Below, piece by piece: positions 16,112-25,779 of a stretch of 28,130 bases of DNA (its first letter is position 1; each line of letters opens with the position of its first letter). The stretch lies in the NCBI GenBank assembly GCA_963761015.1, contig CAVXFL010000021.1:1-28130 (forward strand). Direction: 5' to 3'. The notes below the pieces were generated by a model. That model saw only the letters and a program-made list of their open reading frames with translations, had not been told where the DNA came from and made no database searches. Made by a program: the position numbers and the translations under genes. The stretch comes from CAVXFL01 sp963761015. GTDB lineage: Bacteria > Pseudomonadota > Alphaproteobacteria > Acetobacterales > Acetobacteraceae.

Positions 16112-17318
16112 CGAGACCGTAGGCGGTATGCAAGGCGCGTACCGCCAACTCGATATACTCGGCGCCGATCAGCGCGCTCACCTTGATTTCGCTCGTGGAG
16201 ATGACCTGGATGTTGATGGCCTTATCGGCCAAGGTGCGGAACATGGTGGCGGCCACGCCCGGGTGGCTGCGCATGCCGACGCCGACGACGCTGATCTTCG
16301 CGACGTCGGAATCGGCGAGCAGTTCGGTATAGCCGACGCGCTCCCTGATGTCGCTCAGCGCGGTCCTGGCGCGTGGCAGATCGGCCTTGCCGACCGTGAA
16401 CGTCATGTCGGTCAGCCCCTCGGCCGAGGCGTTCTGCACGATCATGTCCACGTTGATGCCCTGGCCCGCCAGGGCGCCGAATACCGTCGCCGCCACGCCC
16501 GGCCGGTCGGGCACGCGGCGCACCGTGAGCTTGGCCTCGTCGCGGGAATAGGCGATGCCGGTAACGCTTTCTTTCTCCACGATCTCGTCCTCGTCGACCA
16601 CCATCGTCCCGGCAGCGTCGCTGAAGCTCGACAGGACCTGCACGCGAACCCGTTCCTTCATCGCCAGCTCGACGCTGCGGGTCTGCAGCACTCTGGCGCC
16701 GACCGAGGCCAATTCCAGCATTTCCTCGTACGCGATCTTATCGAGTTTGCGCGCCTTCGCAACGATTCGCGGATCGGTCGTGTAGATGCCATCGACATCC
16801 GTGTAGATGTCGCAGCGGTCGGCGTTCAGCGCGGCCGCCAGCGCCACCGCCGAGGTATCCGACCCGCCGCGCCCGAGCGTGGTGACGCGCTTGTCCGGCC
16901 CCAACCCCTGGAATCCGGCGACCACCGGAACCTGGCCGGCGCGCATCCGGCGCGACAGTTCGGCGCCCTCGATGCGGTCGATGCGCGCCTTGCCGTGGGC
17001 GCCGTCGGTCAGCATGGGGATCTGCCACCCCTGCCAGGACCGCGCGTCCACGCCCTGCTCCTGCAACGCGATCGCCAGCAGGCCGGTCGTGACCTGCTCG
17101 CCGGTCGCAACCACCGTGTCATACTCCCGCGCGTCATGCAGCGGCGACAATTCCTGGCACCAGGCGACCAGCCGATTGGTGACGCCCGCCATCGCCGAGA
17201 CCACGACCGACACCTCGTCACCCGCCTCGACCGCGCGCCGGACCCGGCCGGCAACGTTGCGAATGCAATCGAGATCGGCGACCGACGTGCCGCCGAATTT
17301 CATCACGATGCGGGCCAT
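16101..17318 (-). CDS. lysC: Aspartate kinase
   Basis: LysC phosphorylates aspartate, the first step towards lysine, threonine, methionine and diaminopimelate. The 405-residue product begins MARIVMKFGGTSVADLDCIR, the signature of the kinase N terminus. It also shows TVVATGEQVTTGLLA, TTLGRGGSDTSAVALAAAL and CDIYTDVDGIYTTDPRIV of the kinase domain. Two C-terminal ACT domains follow (from VTGIAYSRDEAKLTVRRVPD and DVAKISVVGVGMRSHPGVAA), the site where lysine or threonine usually inhibits. The start at ATG 17318 is chosen for the conserved N terminus. The gene is divergent from ubiG across 78 bases, which must hold both promoters; I could not pick them out. Confidence 0.96.
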   Translation of the reverse strand: MARIVMKFGGTSVADLDCIRNVAGRVRRAVEAGDEVSVVVSAMAGVTNRLVAWCQELSPLHDAREYDTVVATGEQVTTGLLAIALQEQGVDARSWQGWQIPMLTDGAHGKARIDRIEGAELSRRMRAGQVPVVAGFQGLGPDKRVTTLGRGGSDTSAVALAAALNADRCDIYTDVDGIYTTDPRIVAKARKLDKIAYEEMLELASVGARVLQTRSVELAMKERVRVQVLSSFSDAAGTMVVDEDEIVEKESVTGIAYSRDEAKLTVRRVPDRPGVAATVFGALAGQGINVDMIVQNASAEGLTDMTFTVGKADLPRARTALSDIRERVGYTELLADSDVAKISVVGVGMRSHPGVAATMFRTLADKAINIQVISTSEIKVSALIGAEYIELAVRALHTAYGLDAA

Positions 17319-17396
17319 GAACACCCCAGTGCCAGCGGCTCGGGTTGCGAGTGCGCCGGCGGCCGACAGATAAAGGCCGGGCAGGAGGCGGGCAAC

Positions 17397-18119
17397 ATGC
17401 AAAGCTTTTCCCCCGAGGAGGTCGCCCGCTTCGATGCCCTGGCCGAGCGATGGTGGGATCCGTCCGGGCCGATGCGACCGCTGCATCGGATGAACCCGGC
17501 TCGCATCCGCTGGATCGCCGCGCGCATCCGGGAACGCTTCGCCGACGCACCGGTTCGCGTGCTGGATGTCGGCTCAGGCGCGGGTGTTGCCGCCGAGGCG
17601 CTGGCCCGGCGCGGGCTGGACGTGCTCGGGCTCGACCCCGCCGCCGAGGCGATCCAGGCGGCGCGGCACCACGCGGCGGGGCAGAACCTTTCTCTGGCCT
17701 ATCGGGTCGGCACGCCCGAAGCGCTGCGCGACGAGGGCGCGCGGTTCCCGGTGGTGACGGCGCTCGAGGTGATCGAGCATGTGCCCGACCCGCGGGCTTT
17801 CCTGCGCACCCTGTTTCCGCTCACCGAGCCCGGCGGGCTACTGTTCGTGGCCACCCTGAACCGCACGGCGCGATCCTTCCTCGCCGCCAAGATCGGCGCC
17901 GAGTACGTCCTGCGCTGGCTGCCGGTCGGCACGCACGACTGGCGCAGCTTCCTCAGGCCCGCCGAACTGGGCGCGGCGCTGCGGATGGCCGGATTCCGGG
18001 TGGCGGACATGACCGGACTGGCGTTCGACCCGCTGGCAGGACGCTGGCGCAGCGGCGGCAGCCTGGCGGTGAACTACCTCGTCATGGCGGAACGGCCCCG
18101 CTCCGGTACGGCCGGTTGA
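17397..18119 (+). CDS. ubiG: Ubiquinone biosynthesis O-methyltransferase
   Basis: UbiG performs both O-methylations in ubiquinone synthesis using S-adenosylmethionine. The 240-residue protein starts MQSFSPEEVARFDALAERWW followed by DPSGPMRPLHRMNPARI, the classic UbiG opening. The SAM-binding glycine loop is VLDVGSGAGVAAEALARRG, then LEVIEHVPDPRAFL and LFVATLNRTARSFLAAKI, with LPVGTHDWRSFLRPAEL near the C terminus. ATG 17397 has GGAGG about ten bases upstream. It is the only clear plus-strand housekeeping gene in the window. It converges with tssM, whose stop lies 36 bases beyond its own. Confidence 0.95.
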   Translation: MQSFSPEEVARFDALAERWWDPSGPMRPLHRMNPARIRWIAARIRERFADAPVRVLDVGSGAGVAAEALARRGLDVLGLDPAAEAIQAARHHAAGQNLSLAYRVGTPEALRDEGARFPVVTALEVIEHVPDPRAFLRTLFPLTEPGGLLFVATLNRTARSFLAAKIGAEYVLRWLPVGTHDWRSFLRPAELGAALRMAGFRVADMTGLAFDPLAGRWRSGGSLAVNYLVMAERPRSGTAG

Positions 18120-18140
18120 GCGGGGCGGGACCGGCGAGGC

Positions 18141-18170
18141 TCAGTTGGCCCTGACTCAGTTGGCTCTGAC
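18141..18170. repeat. Tandem 15-bp duplication at the tssM stop
   Basis: tcagttggccctgac at 18141-18155 is followed directly by tcagttggctctgac at 18156-18170, identical at 14 of 15 bases. On the minus strand each unit encodes VRAN and a stop, so the end of tssM is duplicated just beyond its own stop codon. Confidence 0.85.
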
Positions 18171-21100
18171 ACTGGGGCAACGGAAATCCCGCAGCAGAGC
18201 CGGCGCGAACGGATTTGCCGGAGCCTGAACCCGGATCGCAAACAGCGCGTAGCGGTTGCCGAGGTGGAACGTCAGCTTATACGATTCGGGCGAGCCGGAC
18301 GGCTGCAGGCGGCCTTGGCTGAACAGCCGGAACATCGCCCAGGGTCCGGCCGCCTGGATGCCGCCAGCCCGCGCGCCGAGCGGGGGATCGAATGTCAGGC
18401 GCGCCATGCCCTGTGGATCGGCGCTCGGCCACGTCACCTGCGTGGACCGCTGCGCATCGTGCGCGTAGACGATCGCCGTTCCGCCGAGATCAAGCCGAAC
18501 CCGCTTGGTCGCCGGATCGGCGCCGACGGGGGTTATATCGACGCGCACGGTCGGCGTCGCGCCGGATTTCGCGAAGAACGCGTCGCGAATGAGCGCGGCG
18601 CGCTGGAACTGCGCCAGATCCGTGGCCGATATCGGCGCCGACGCGCCGCCGGCCGATTTCAGGCGCCAGGTCTTGCCGGACATGTCGATATACGGGCGCA
18701 ACAGCGTGTTCACGAACCCGTCGATCGCGCCGCCGGGCGCGAACAGCCGCGCGAACGCCGCAACCGCCGCATCCTGGGCCGCGTCGGGCGCGAACGGATA
18801 ATGCCCGTCGACCAGCTTCGGACATAGCTCGGCCGAGCCGCCATGGGCATTGAACACGACCGCCAACTGTTTGCGCGGGTCGCCGCTGCGCAGCGCGCTG
18901 CCGCTGTCGGCGATTTCGTTCAGCCAGCGCGCCAGCGGCTCGGGCTGCCGCAGCGCTTCCGCCCGCAGCGCGGCGACCGGATCGAAGCCGCCCGGCGCCG
19001 GCTTGGCCACGCCGTTCACCAAGGTCGCGGCCATTTTCGCCAGTTGTTGCTGCAACTCGCCGATCGGGCGCAACACTTGGTCAACCGGCGCGCCCGGGCC
19101 GTCGCCGACGAGGGCGCGCAGCGCGGCGTAGCGTTCGTCGATGTCGTGTCCGGGCGGCAACGGCGCGGCGGTGGCGGCGGCCGGACGGCCAGTCCCGAGC
19201 ACCGCCTGCAATTGCCGCTCCGGGCTTTCGATGTTCGCCGCCGAGGCGCTGGCCGATGTCACCGCGGGGCGCGGGTTGGCCGGCGATTGGGCGGGCGGCG
19301 TCGACAGGCTGAGTTGCCGGCCGATCGCAACCAGCAGGTTGCGCATGGGTGATTGCGGCGAGGCGAGGATGTAAAGATCCTGCGCCGCCCGTGGCAGGCT
19401 TCGCATCGGCGCGATGTTCAAGTCGGCCAGCATCAAGTCCCATGCCGGAACGTAGTCCGCCTCGTACAGCGCGATCACGTCGCGTTCCAAGGACCGCATG
19501 CTGGCGCCGCTCGGATCGAACGCGACGCGCTTTCCCAACACCCAGCTTTCCGCCATCACGCTCTTCGCCGCGATCGGCAGCAGCGGCAGCAGCACCTCGT
19601 GGAAGCCGTCGACCGTCAGGAAGCCGGGAATGCCGTCGCCGAGCGGCTTGCCGGACGCGCGGACGAACAGCGGCACACCGGCGGGCCCGAGCGCGTCGCT
19701 CGGCCGCCAGGGCGGGATCCGCCGCGCCGCCGCGGAGGGGCGGATGCGCGAGTAGACGCGCTGCGCCATGGACACCGAGGCAAAGCGGTTGCGCGCCTCG
19801 GCCACCAGCGCGCCGTCGAGCTGCACCTGCGGCAATGGCTGCGCGAGCAGCGCGTCCAGGTGCCGCAGCAGCGATTGGCGCACGCCCGCATAGATCGCGC
19901 CGGGATACGCGGCTTGCCAGTCCAGCCGCATCCATTCATGCACCAGCGAGGTGTCGAGCGGCCCCGCATCGCCGAGCATCAGATAGATTCGCGTCGCCTG
20001 GTAGAGGAAATCCGGCCGGTCCAGATTGCCGCGCAACTGCGCTTCGAGGCGCCACACCAGCCGCGGCAGCAGCGCCCAGGCCAAGGCATGGCGGTAGACG
20101 GCCGCCGCCGCGGTGGCGAGCTTCCGGTCTTGCGACAAGCCGAGCATCGCCCAGGATGCCGATTGCGCCGCATCGCCGCTCACGCGGCGCGGCAACGCGC
20201 TCGCCTGGTCCAGCAACGGCGCGAGCCGCAGCAGGTCATCGTCGGCGACCGGATCGAGCGGCAGCTTCCGCGCGGTCTGCTCGTAGCCGGCGAGCGCGGC
20301 CTGGGCGGCGGCGATCTCGCGCTGGCCGGCGCTGTGAACGTGCCAGAGCAGCGCCGCGGCCCCGACCACCAGCAACGCGCAGACGGCGAATCCGGCCGCC
20401 CGCATCGCCGAGCGGCGACGCGCCGCGGCCGGGCTGTAGGCGACCAGCATGGCCTCGCCGAAGATGACCTCCTTCAACAGCCGCTCCAGGAAGTAGCTCC
20501 GGCCGTGCTGCGGCCGCAGACTTGGCGCCCTGGCCGGCTGGACCCCGAACGCCCGCGCCATGCCGCCGACCAGCCGGTCGATCGGCGTTCCCTCCTGCGT
20601 GCCCGAGCTTATGTAGACCCCGCGCAGCAACGGCGCCGGGTCGCGCGCGCCGCCGCCGAACGCGGCCCGCAGGAAATCCATGACCGGCGCCTGGAGGCTC
20701 GCGACCTGCCCGGGGAACAGCGCGATGCGCGAGCGCCGGTCCGGGGTTCGCTCGGCCTCCAGGCGGTCGAACAGCCGCGCGTTCAGGCGATCGACCAGCG
20801 CTTGCATGTCGTCGGCGAACGCGGCGACCGGGCCCTCGCCTGCCGGCGCCTGGCTCGAACGTGGCGCCCCAGACCTGGGCGCGCTGCTCGCGGTCCAGAT
20901 CGTCGAAGAACTCGGTGAAGCCGGCGATCAGATCCGCCTTGGTGAACAGGACATAGACCGGCATCCGCACGCCGAGACGGGTCTCCAGCTCCTTGACACG
21001 GTCCCGGATCGCCGCCGCGTGCGCCATGCGCTCCGCCGCCGGGGCCTGCGCGATATCGCTGAGCGGAAACGCGATGATGACCCCGTTCAGCGGCTGTCGC

Positions 21101-21699
21101 GGCCGGGTCTTCTTCAGAAGCTGCAGGAACGCGTCCCACCCGGCCCGGTCGATGGCGGCGTTCGAATCCTGCGTCGTGTAGCGCCCGGCCGTGTCGATCA
21201 GCACGGCGTCCTCGGTGAACCACCAGTCGCAGAGCCTTGTGCCGCCGACGCCCGCGACCGCGCCTTGCCCCATCTGCTCGGCCAAGGGAAACCGCAGGCC
21301 GGCGTTCAGCAGCGCCGTCGTCTTGCCCGCGCCTGGCGGGCCGATGATGGCGTACCAGGGCAGCTCGTACAGATAGCCGCGGGAGCCGAGGGTCTTTTTC
21401 AGCAGGGCAAGCGCGGTGGTCAGCTTCTCCCGCACGGCCGCCGCTTCCTCCGCCGATCCGGCGTCGGCACCCGCCGTGACGCCGCGGGCCAGCGCGGCGT
21501 CACGCCGCAGCCGGCGCAGGTCCAGCAGGAGATTGGCGGCGAACCAGATCGACAGCAGCAGCAGAATGACCGCGAGCCGGAGCGGGGCGCTTTCGAACGG
21601 CGCCAGCAGCGGCGCGAACACCCATACCAGCCCGGCGAGCAAGCCAGTTCCGACAAAGCTGATGAGCCAGCGCGACGTCAGGATTTCGATCGGCGTCAA
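18156..21699 (-). CDS. tssM: Type VI secretion TssM (IcmF), frameshifted
   Basis: TssM is the large inner-membrane component of the T6SS membrane complex; it spans the periplasm and works with TssL and TssJ. The N-terminal part has two membrane segments (about residues 11-33 and 41-59), a Walker A GPPGAGKT at residues 120-127, DTAGRY at 169-174 and LFTKADLI around 251-258. After RRRSAMRAAG there is a third membrane segment (VCALLVVGAAALLWHV) and a long periplasmic IcmF/DUF1215-type region. The frame breaks near 20838-20850: GATFEPGAG continues as EGPVAAFADDMQ only after a one-base shift. Repaired, the length is about 1180 residues, normal for TssM. The start is TTG 21699, five bases after the tssL stop. 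The break may be an error or decay. Confidence 0.9.
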
Positions 21700-21704
21700 T
21701 GCGG

Positions 21705-23111
21705 CTAGTCCTGACGGCGCAACACGATCTCGATCCGCCGATTCTGCTCGCGCCCCGCTTCGGTCTTGTTGGAGGCGATCGGATCGGCGCCGGCGCGGCC
21801 TTCCGCGCTGACGCGCGCGCTGTCGCCCACACTTTGCGCGACGATGCCGCGCACCGCGCGGGCGCGCGCGGCGGAAAGCTGGAAATTGGACGGGAAGCGC
21901 ACGGTGCGGATCGGCCGGTTATCGGTGTAGGCGAGCACCAGCACCGGCCCCGCCGCGCCCCTCAGCACGGTGGCGACGCGGTGCAACAGCGGCACGGCGG
22001 CTGGGCGAAGCTCCGCGCCGCCCGGCGCGAACAGGGCGCGATCGGCGACGCGCACGACCGGCGTCGCCGCTGTTCCGAGCACGCGGACGAGACCTTCGTC
22101 GATCTCCGGTTGCAAGGCACGGCGGAGCTTGTCGACGATCGTCGGCTCGGCCGGCGCCGGTGGCGGCGGCAGCGGCTGAACGAACGCGCCGCGCGTGATC
22201 CGCGGCATGCGCGAGGGCGGGGCCGCCAGGGCTTCGGCTTGCAACGCGTCGGACGCCGCGTTCAGTCCGGTCGAGACCCGGAAGAACAGCCCGCCGCAGA
22301 GCGCCACCGCGGCGACGGCGACGACCCAGACCGGCAAGCGCAAGCGCGACGGGCGATACGCGACGGCAACGCCGCGCCAGCGTGGCGACAAGCCCGGATC
22401 GGGGCGTTTGCGATGCGCGGCGATAACGGCGTGGGTCTCGGCGCGTATTATCGCCGAGTTCGCGGGCGTCGGCGTCGGATCGCCGGTACTGTCCCATGAA
22501 ACCGAGCGAGAGGCAGAGATACATCAGCTCGATCACCGGCAGAAACGCCACGGGATTCTTCGACAACCGGCGGAGTTGATCGAAGAACTGCTCGGGGCCG
22601 CGCACGGCCGGATGGAACGTCGCCACGAGCGATTGCGCGGCCCAGGGACTGTCCGCGCCCCACGGCGTGTTCAACACGACATCGTCGAGGCTGGCGCAGA
22701 GCGCGTAGTGCGCCGGACGCAACTGCTCCATGCCGATCTCCGCGTCGCGCGCCCGACGCTCGAACTCGCGCAGTTCGCGCCTGGCGCGTTCCAGCAGTTC
22801 CTTCGCATCCGGCTGGCGGCGCATGCTCGATAGATGCGCCAGCAGTTGCAGCAGCGGCGAGGCCGCGACGGCGAGCGGCGAGACGCCGATCGCGGGCGCC
22901 CCGCCCTGCTCCGCTGCCGCCGGCCCCGCGGCCACTGGCCCCGCGGCGACCGGCGCCGCGGCGACTGGATCGCGGCGACGCGGCGCGCGCGGCGGCGCGC
23001 GGGCGCGGCCGCCGGTTTGCGCGACCCGCCCGGCAGCGGGCGGATCACCGTCCGATCTGCGTCGCCCGGCTCGAAGAACGGGTCCTCGCTCTGTTCCCTT
23101 CCGTTCCCCAT
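21705..23111 (-). CDS. tssL: Type VI secretion TssL (DotU plus OmpA), two frameshifts
   Basis: TssL anchors the T6SS baseplate to the inner membrane with TssM. ATG 23111 has GGAGG eight bases upstream and gives EDPFFEPGDADRTVIRPLPG, a typical TssL N terminus. The frame then changes in a GC-rich run near 22980-23010. The next frame holds the DotU domain: LLQLLAHLSSMRRQPDA, LCASLDDVVLNTPWG and VAFLPVIELMYLCLSLGFMG. A second shift near 22450 leads to RAETHAVIAAHRKRPDPGLS, the membrane segment LPVWVVAVAAVALCGGLFF and a C-terminal OmpA-like peptidoglycan-binding domain (SAEGRAGADPIASN, EAGREQNRRIEIVL). The two shifts cancel, leaving about 468 residues. A short PVAAG repeat lies in the linker. The OmpA domain marks the extended TssL type that binds the wall itself. 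Confidence 0.87.
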
Positions 23112-23159
23112 GACCGGCCTCCATGACTGACGCGAGTATCCGCCGATGCGAACCGGTCG

Positions 23160-23937
23160 CTAATGGTCGGTACTTGATCAAGCCGTAGGTGTGCATCACC
23201 CACTTCAGCGTCGTGCCATAGTTCGGATCGGTGGCGTAAACCCCGGTCAGCGCGTCGGCGAACGCGTCGGGATCGCCCGCCTGCTTCATCGCGGCCTTAT
23301 AGACCGAGGCGGTGGCGAGCAGGCGGCCATGCGCGTCAAATGCTTGGGAGAGCGACTCGAAGGCGCGGAATTTGGCGGTGACCGTCACGCTTTCGCCGTT
23401 GAGGACCTCGCGTGTCGGGCTTTCCACGAACGGCTGATTTCCCACCGCCTTGATCCCGAACGGGTTGTTGCTGCCGGGCGGCATGGCGCCGCCCCAGGCG
23501 CTCTCGACCGCCCACTGCGCGATCGTGACGGACGCGGGCACGCCCCACTTCTTGCGCGAGCCGACGGCCGCCTCGATCACCTCCTGCGAGATTTTGCCGA
23601 AGCGTCCGACCGTGGGCGGCGGCAGGTCCTCGACCAGCGGACGCGCCGCGAGGGAATAATAGGTAGCGCTTCCCGGATCGACGCGCCCTGAGGGCGGGGT
23701 CATTTTCATCACCACGGCCTGATAGGCCTCGATCGCCAGGACGGTGCCGATGTCCAGGACCCCGGTGACCGGGACCGCCGAGTGCGGCTTCGGCAGCCGG
23801 TCGTTCAGCAGCGACTGCACGACGAACACGTCGCCCGGAGCGTTCGCGCCGGAGCGGCCGACCGAGGTGAAGATCGGCGGCGCGATCCGCCCCATCTCAT
23901 CGACGCTCAGCACTGTCGGTGACGGTACAAGCCCCAC
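23160..23937 (-). CDS. Peptidoglycan hydrolase (glucosaminidase-type)
   Basis: The N-terminal 110 residues resemble a peptidoglycan-binding module (GDVFVVQSLLNDRLP, VTGVLDIGTVLAIEAYQAVV). Then comes a glucosaminidase/FlgJ-like domain: VPASVTIAQWAVESAWGG (catalytic Glu region), GSNNPFGIKAVGN, FRAFESLSQAFDAHGRLLA and GVYATDPNYGTTLKWVMHTY. The start is GTG 23937 with GAGGT five bases upstream. No signal peptide is seen, so export may depend on another system. The frame has no stop before the tssL start and runs on into the DotU region. A one-base correction near 23168 would end the protein at the TAG at 23160, after about 258 residues. Its place next to tssL and tssM suggests it opens the wall for the secretion complex, or is a secreted effector. 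Confidence 0.75.
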
Positions 23938-23971
23938 GCTTACCTCGAAACGCCCTCGCGCACGCCTGATC

Positions 23972-25165
23972 CTACCCGCCCGGCGGTCGGCCGTCGCCGG
24001 GCATGGCGAGAGCGGCCGCGACGCTCCTGGCGGCGGAAGCGGACGGCTTCAGGTCGTCGAGGGTCAACGGCTTGTCGACCCGCCTCGTCGGCGTTTTCCC
24101 GGCGATCATCAGGGCGATCGCGCGCGATAACGTTTCCGGTCCAAAATATCGGCGCAACCGCGCCAGCACCACCAGATTCTTGTCGGCCTCGCGTTCGAGC
24201 GGCGGCTCCAGCTTGAGCCAGCGTTCCCGGAGCACGGCGTCCTGCTCGCGCGGCAGCGGATCGAGCGCAGTGCAGATGGCAATCAGCGCCGGCATGTCGG
24301 CGAAGGCGAGGCTGCCCGCCTGGGCGAAGATCGGCGGCTCGTCGACGGGCGGGCCCTGGATGAGCGCGCCGAGCGCCTCCACCGCTTCGCGCAACACGTC
24401 CTCGCCGACGTAGCTCATCAGCAGCAGCCCGAGATTGTACGCCTTGGCCTCGTCGCTCATGGTCGAGGTTTCGAGTTCCGAGACCGCCTGGCTCAACTGG
24501 CTGCGCTCGTCCGCGGTGACGTTCTGCATCAGCGCCAGACAATGCAAAACGAGCGTCGTCTTGGCCTGGGCGAAGGCGACGCCGCGCATGATGTCCTTGA
24601 CGTCCCTCGCCCGCGGGCCCGCCATCAGCCGGTCGCAGGCGCGGTCGGCGGCGGAGAGGATGACCTGCAGCACCGCGGCGGGACCGATCGCGACATTTGT
24701 CTCCTTCACGCGCAAGGTGAAAATCGAGGTCCGGAACAGCGCCATGCTGCCGAAGCCGGCGAGCAGTACCTGGCTCAGCGTGGAGCCGAGCACGCCGGGC
24801 GTGCCCGGCGAAATCTGGTCGGTCCGCAGCAACCAGAGCAGCATCGGCGAGGCCGCGCCATTGACCGCGATGTAGATCAGCCCGGGCAGCGTTTCGAGCG
24901 GGGCGACCGGCTTGTCGCGATAGCGCGCGACCAGTTCGGTGGCGCCTACCAGCATGCCGAACACCGCGGCGCCGAGATAGGCGAGGAAGTGATGCCCGTC
25001 GCCCTCGGACATGCGTTCGACGACCGCGCCGGCGGCGAACAGGACGATCGCGAGCAGCAGCCACCGTACCCAAGGCCGTCGCCAGCCCCCGAGGCGCCAT
25101 TGCCGCCCGAGCCGACTTTCCCGCCCGGGTGGGATCGGCGGGAGGTCGCGCGGGGAAACGATCAT
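23972..25165 (-). CDS. Multi-pass membrane protein of unknown function
   Basis: The protein has about 397 residues. The N-terminal part holds roughly four hydrophobic segments (WVRWLLLAIVLFAAGAVVE, FLAYLGAAVFGMLVGATEL, TLPGLIYIAVNGAASPMLLW and LSQVLLAGFGSMALFRTSIF). The C-terminal 250 residues are soluble and mostly helical (VLQVILSAADRACDRLMAG, SQLSQAVSELETSTMSDEAK). I do not recognise the family. I prefer ATG 25165; a GTG at 25198 is in frame. It lies 34 bases upstream of the hydrolase gene, on the same strand as tssL/tssM, so co-transcription and a role with the envelope complex are plausible but unproven. No frameshift is seen. Confidence 0.7.
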   Translation of the reverse strand: MIVSPRDLPPIPPGRESRLGRQWRLGGWRRPWVRWLLLAIVLFAAGAVVERMSEGDGHHFLAYLGAAVFGMLVGATELVARYRDKPVAPLETLPGLIYIAVNGAASPMLLWLLRTDQISPGTPGVLGSTLSQVLLAGFGSMALFRTSIFTLRVKETNVAIGPAAVLQVILSAADRACDRLMAGPRARDVKDIMRGVAFAQAKTTLVLHCLALMQNVTADERSQLSQAVSELETSTMSDEAKAYNLGLLLMSYVGEDVLREAVEALGALIQGPPVDEPPIFAQAGSLAFADMPALIAICTALDPLPREQDAVLRERWLKLEPPLEREADKNLVVLARLRRYFGPETLSRAIALMIAGKTPTRRVDKPLTLDDLKPSASAARSVAAALAMPGDGRPPGG

Positions 25166-25256
25166 CCTGCCGCCCGGCCTTGCGGCGCTGCCCGCCACGC
25201 GCGGCTGGCTCGGGCGAGTTCCGGCATGGTTTGCGCGTCGTCTCCCGGCCTCCGGC

Positions 25257-25568
25257 TTACGCGGGGTCGGAGACCGCGGCGTAGCCGGCCGGCGTGAGCC
25301 GCAGGAAGCGCGGGCTGCTGCCTTCGGCGCCGCGCTCGATCACCTCCACCCGTCCCATCCCCCGCAGTTTTTCGACCGCATCCAGCGCAATTTCGGGTGC
25401 GAGCGCGGTGGCCTTGACCAGATCGGTCACCGGCAAGGCGCTCACGTCCTTGAGCGCCATCAGCACGCGCCCCATCGGATCGGGGTCACCCTTCACGGCC
25501 GGGCGCTGAGCGCGTTTGCCCGCGACCGACTGCAGATAGGATGTCCAGTTCGCCACCGATTGAACCAT
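25257..25568 (-). CDS. Small winged-helix-like protein
   Basis: This 103-residue protein begins MVQSVANWTSYLQSVAGKRA. Its second half has a winged-helix pattern: MGRVLMALKDVSALPVTDLV, ALDAVEKLRGMGRVEVIERG and a closing strand pair RFLRLTPAGYAAVS. That pattern fits a small DNA-binding or protein-interaction domain of MarR/Lrp-like shape. It is the first gene of the minus-strand run leading to tssL and tssM and could regulate it. ATG 25568 is chosen by default; no strong ribosome site is visible. The function is unknown. Confidence 0.6.
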   Translation of the reverse strand: MVQSVANWTSYLQSVAGKRAQRPAVKGDPDPMGRVLMALKDVSALPVTDLVKATALAPEIALDAVEKLRGMGRVEVIERGAEGSSPRFLRLTPAGYAAVSDPA

Positions 25569-25696
25569 GGTCAGCGCGCTCCGATTGGCCTGGAATTAGA
25601 GATTTCCCTTCCCAGCACTATAGCACTTCCGGCACGGAAAGGCTCGTTCGGCAATTGGCTGCAAGTGTCCTCGCTCGACTACATTCGCGAGTTCAG

Positions 25697-25729
25697 TTGA
25701 CACAACCGCCGTATGTTCGCAATATGTTC
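25697..25729 (+). promoter_or_regulatory. Promoter with an alphaproteobacterial LexA (SOS) box
   Basis: A consensus -35 box, ttgaca, is at 25697-25702. Downstream, gttcgcaatatgttc at 25715-25729 is a perfect GTTC-N7-GTTC, the alphaproteobacterial LexA site, covering the place where the -10 would lie. The target gene begins at 25780. I infer SOS repression; a single 8-base match in 28 kb can occur by chance, but its position is apt. Confidence 0.5.
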
Positions 25730-25779
25730 CCGTCTCTACGGGTGGAAGCGCGGCCCATGAGAATGCTAATGGTGGACTG

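Noticed and set aside
13700..16186. 828-codon plus-strand frame opposite ptsP and the nitronate monooxygenase
   Set aside because: It covers two recognised genes on the other strand and reads as Arg/His/Ala-rich antisense.
16017..17396. N-terminal 460-codon extension in frame with ubiG
   Set aside because: It is antisense to lysC; ubiG has its own ATG with GGAGG and a normal-length product.
22915..22985. Possible CRISPR-like or satellite repeat
   Set aside because: It is a short imprecise coding repeat (PVAAG units) in the TssL linker, without spacers.
22440..23010. Programmed ribosomal frameshifting in tssL
   Set aside because: No slippery heptamer with a following structure was evident, and the shifts resemble the other apparent indels in the window.
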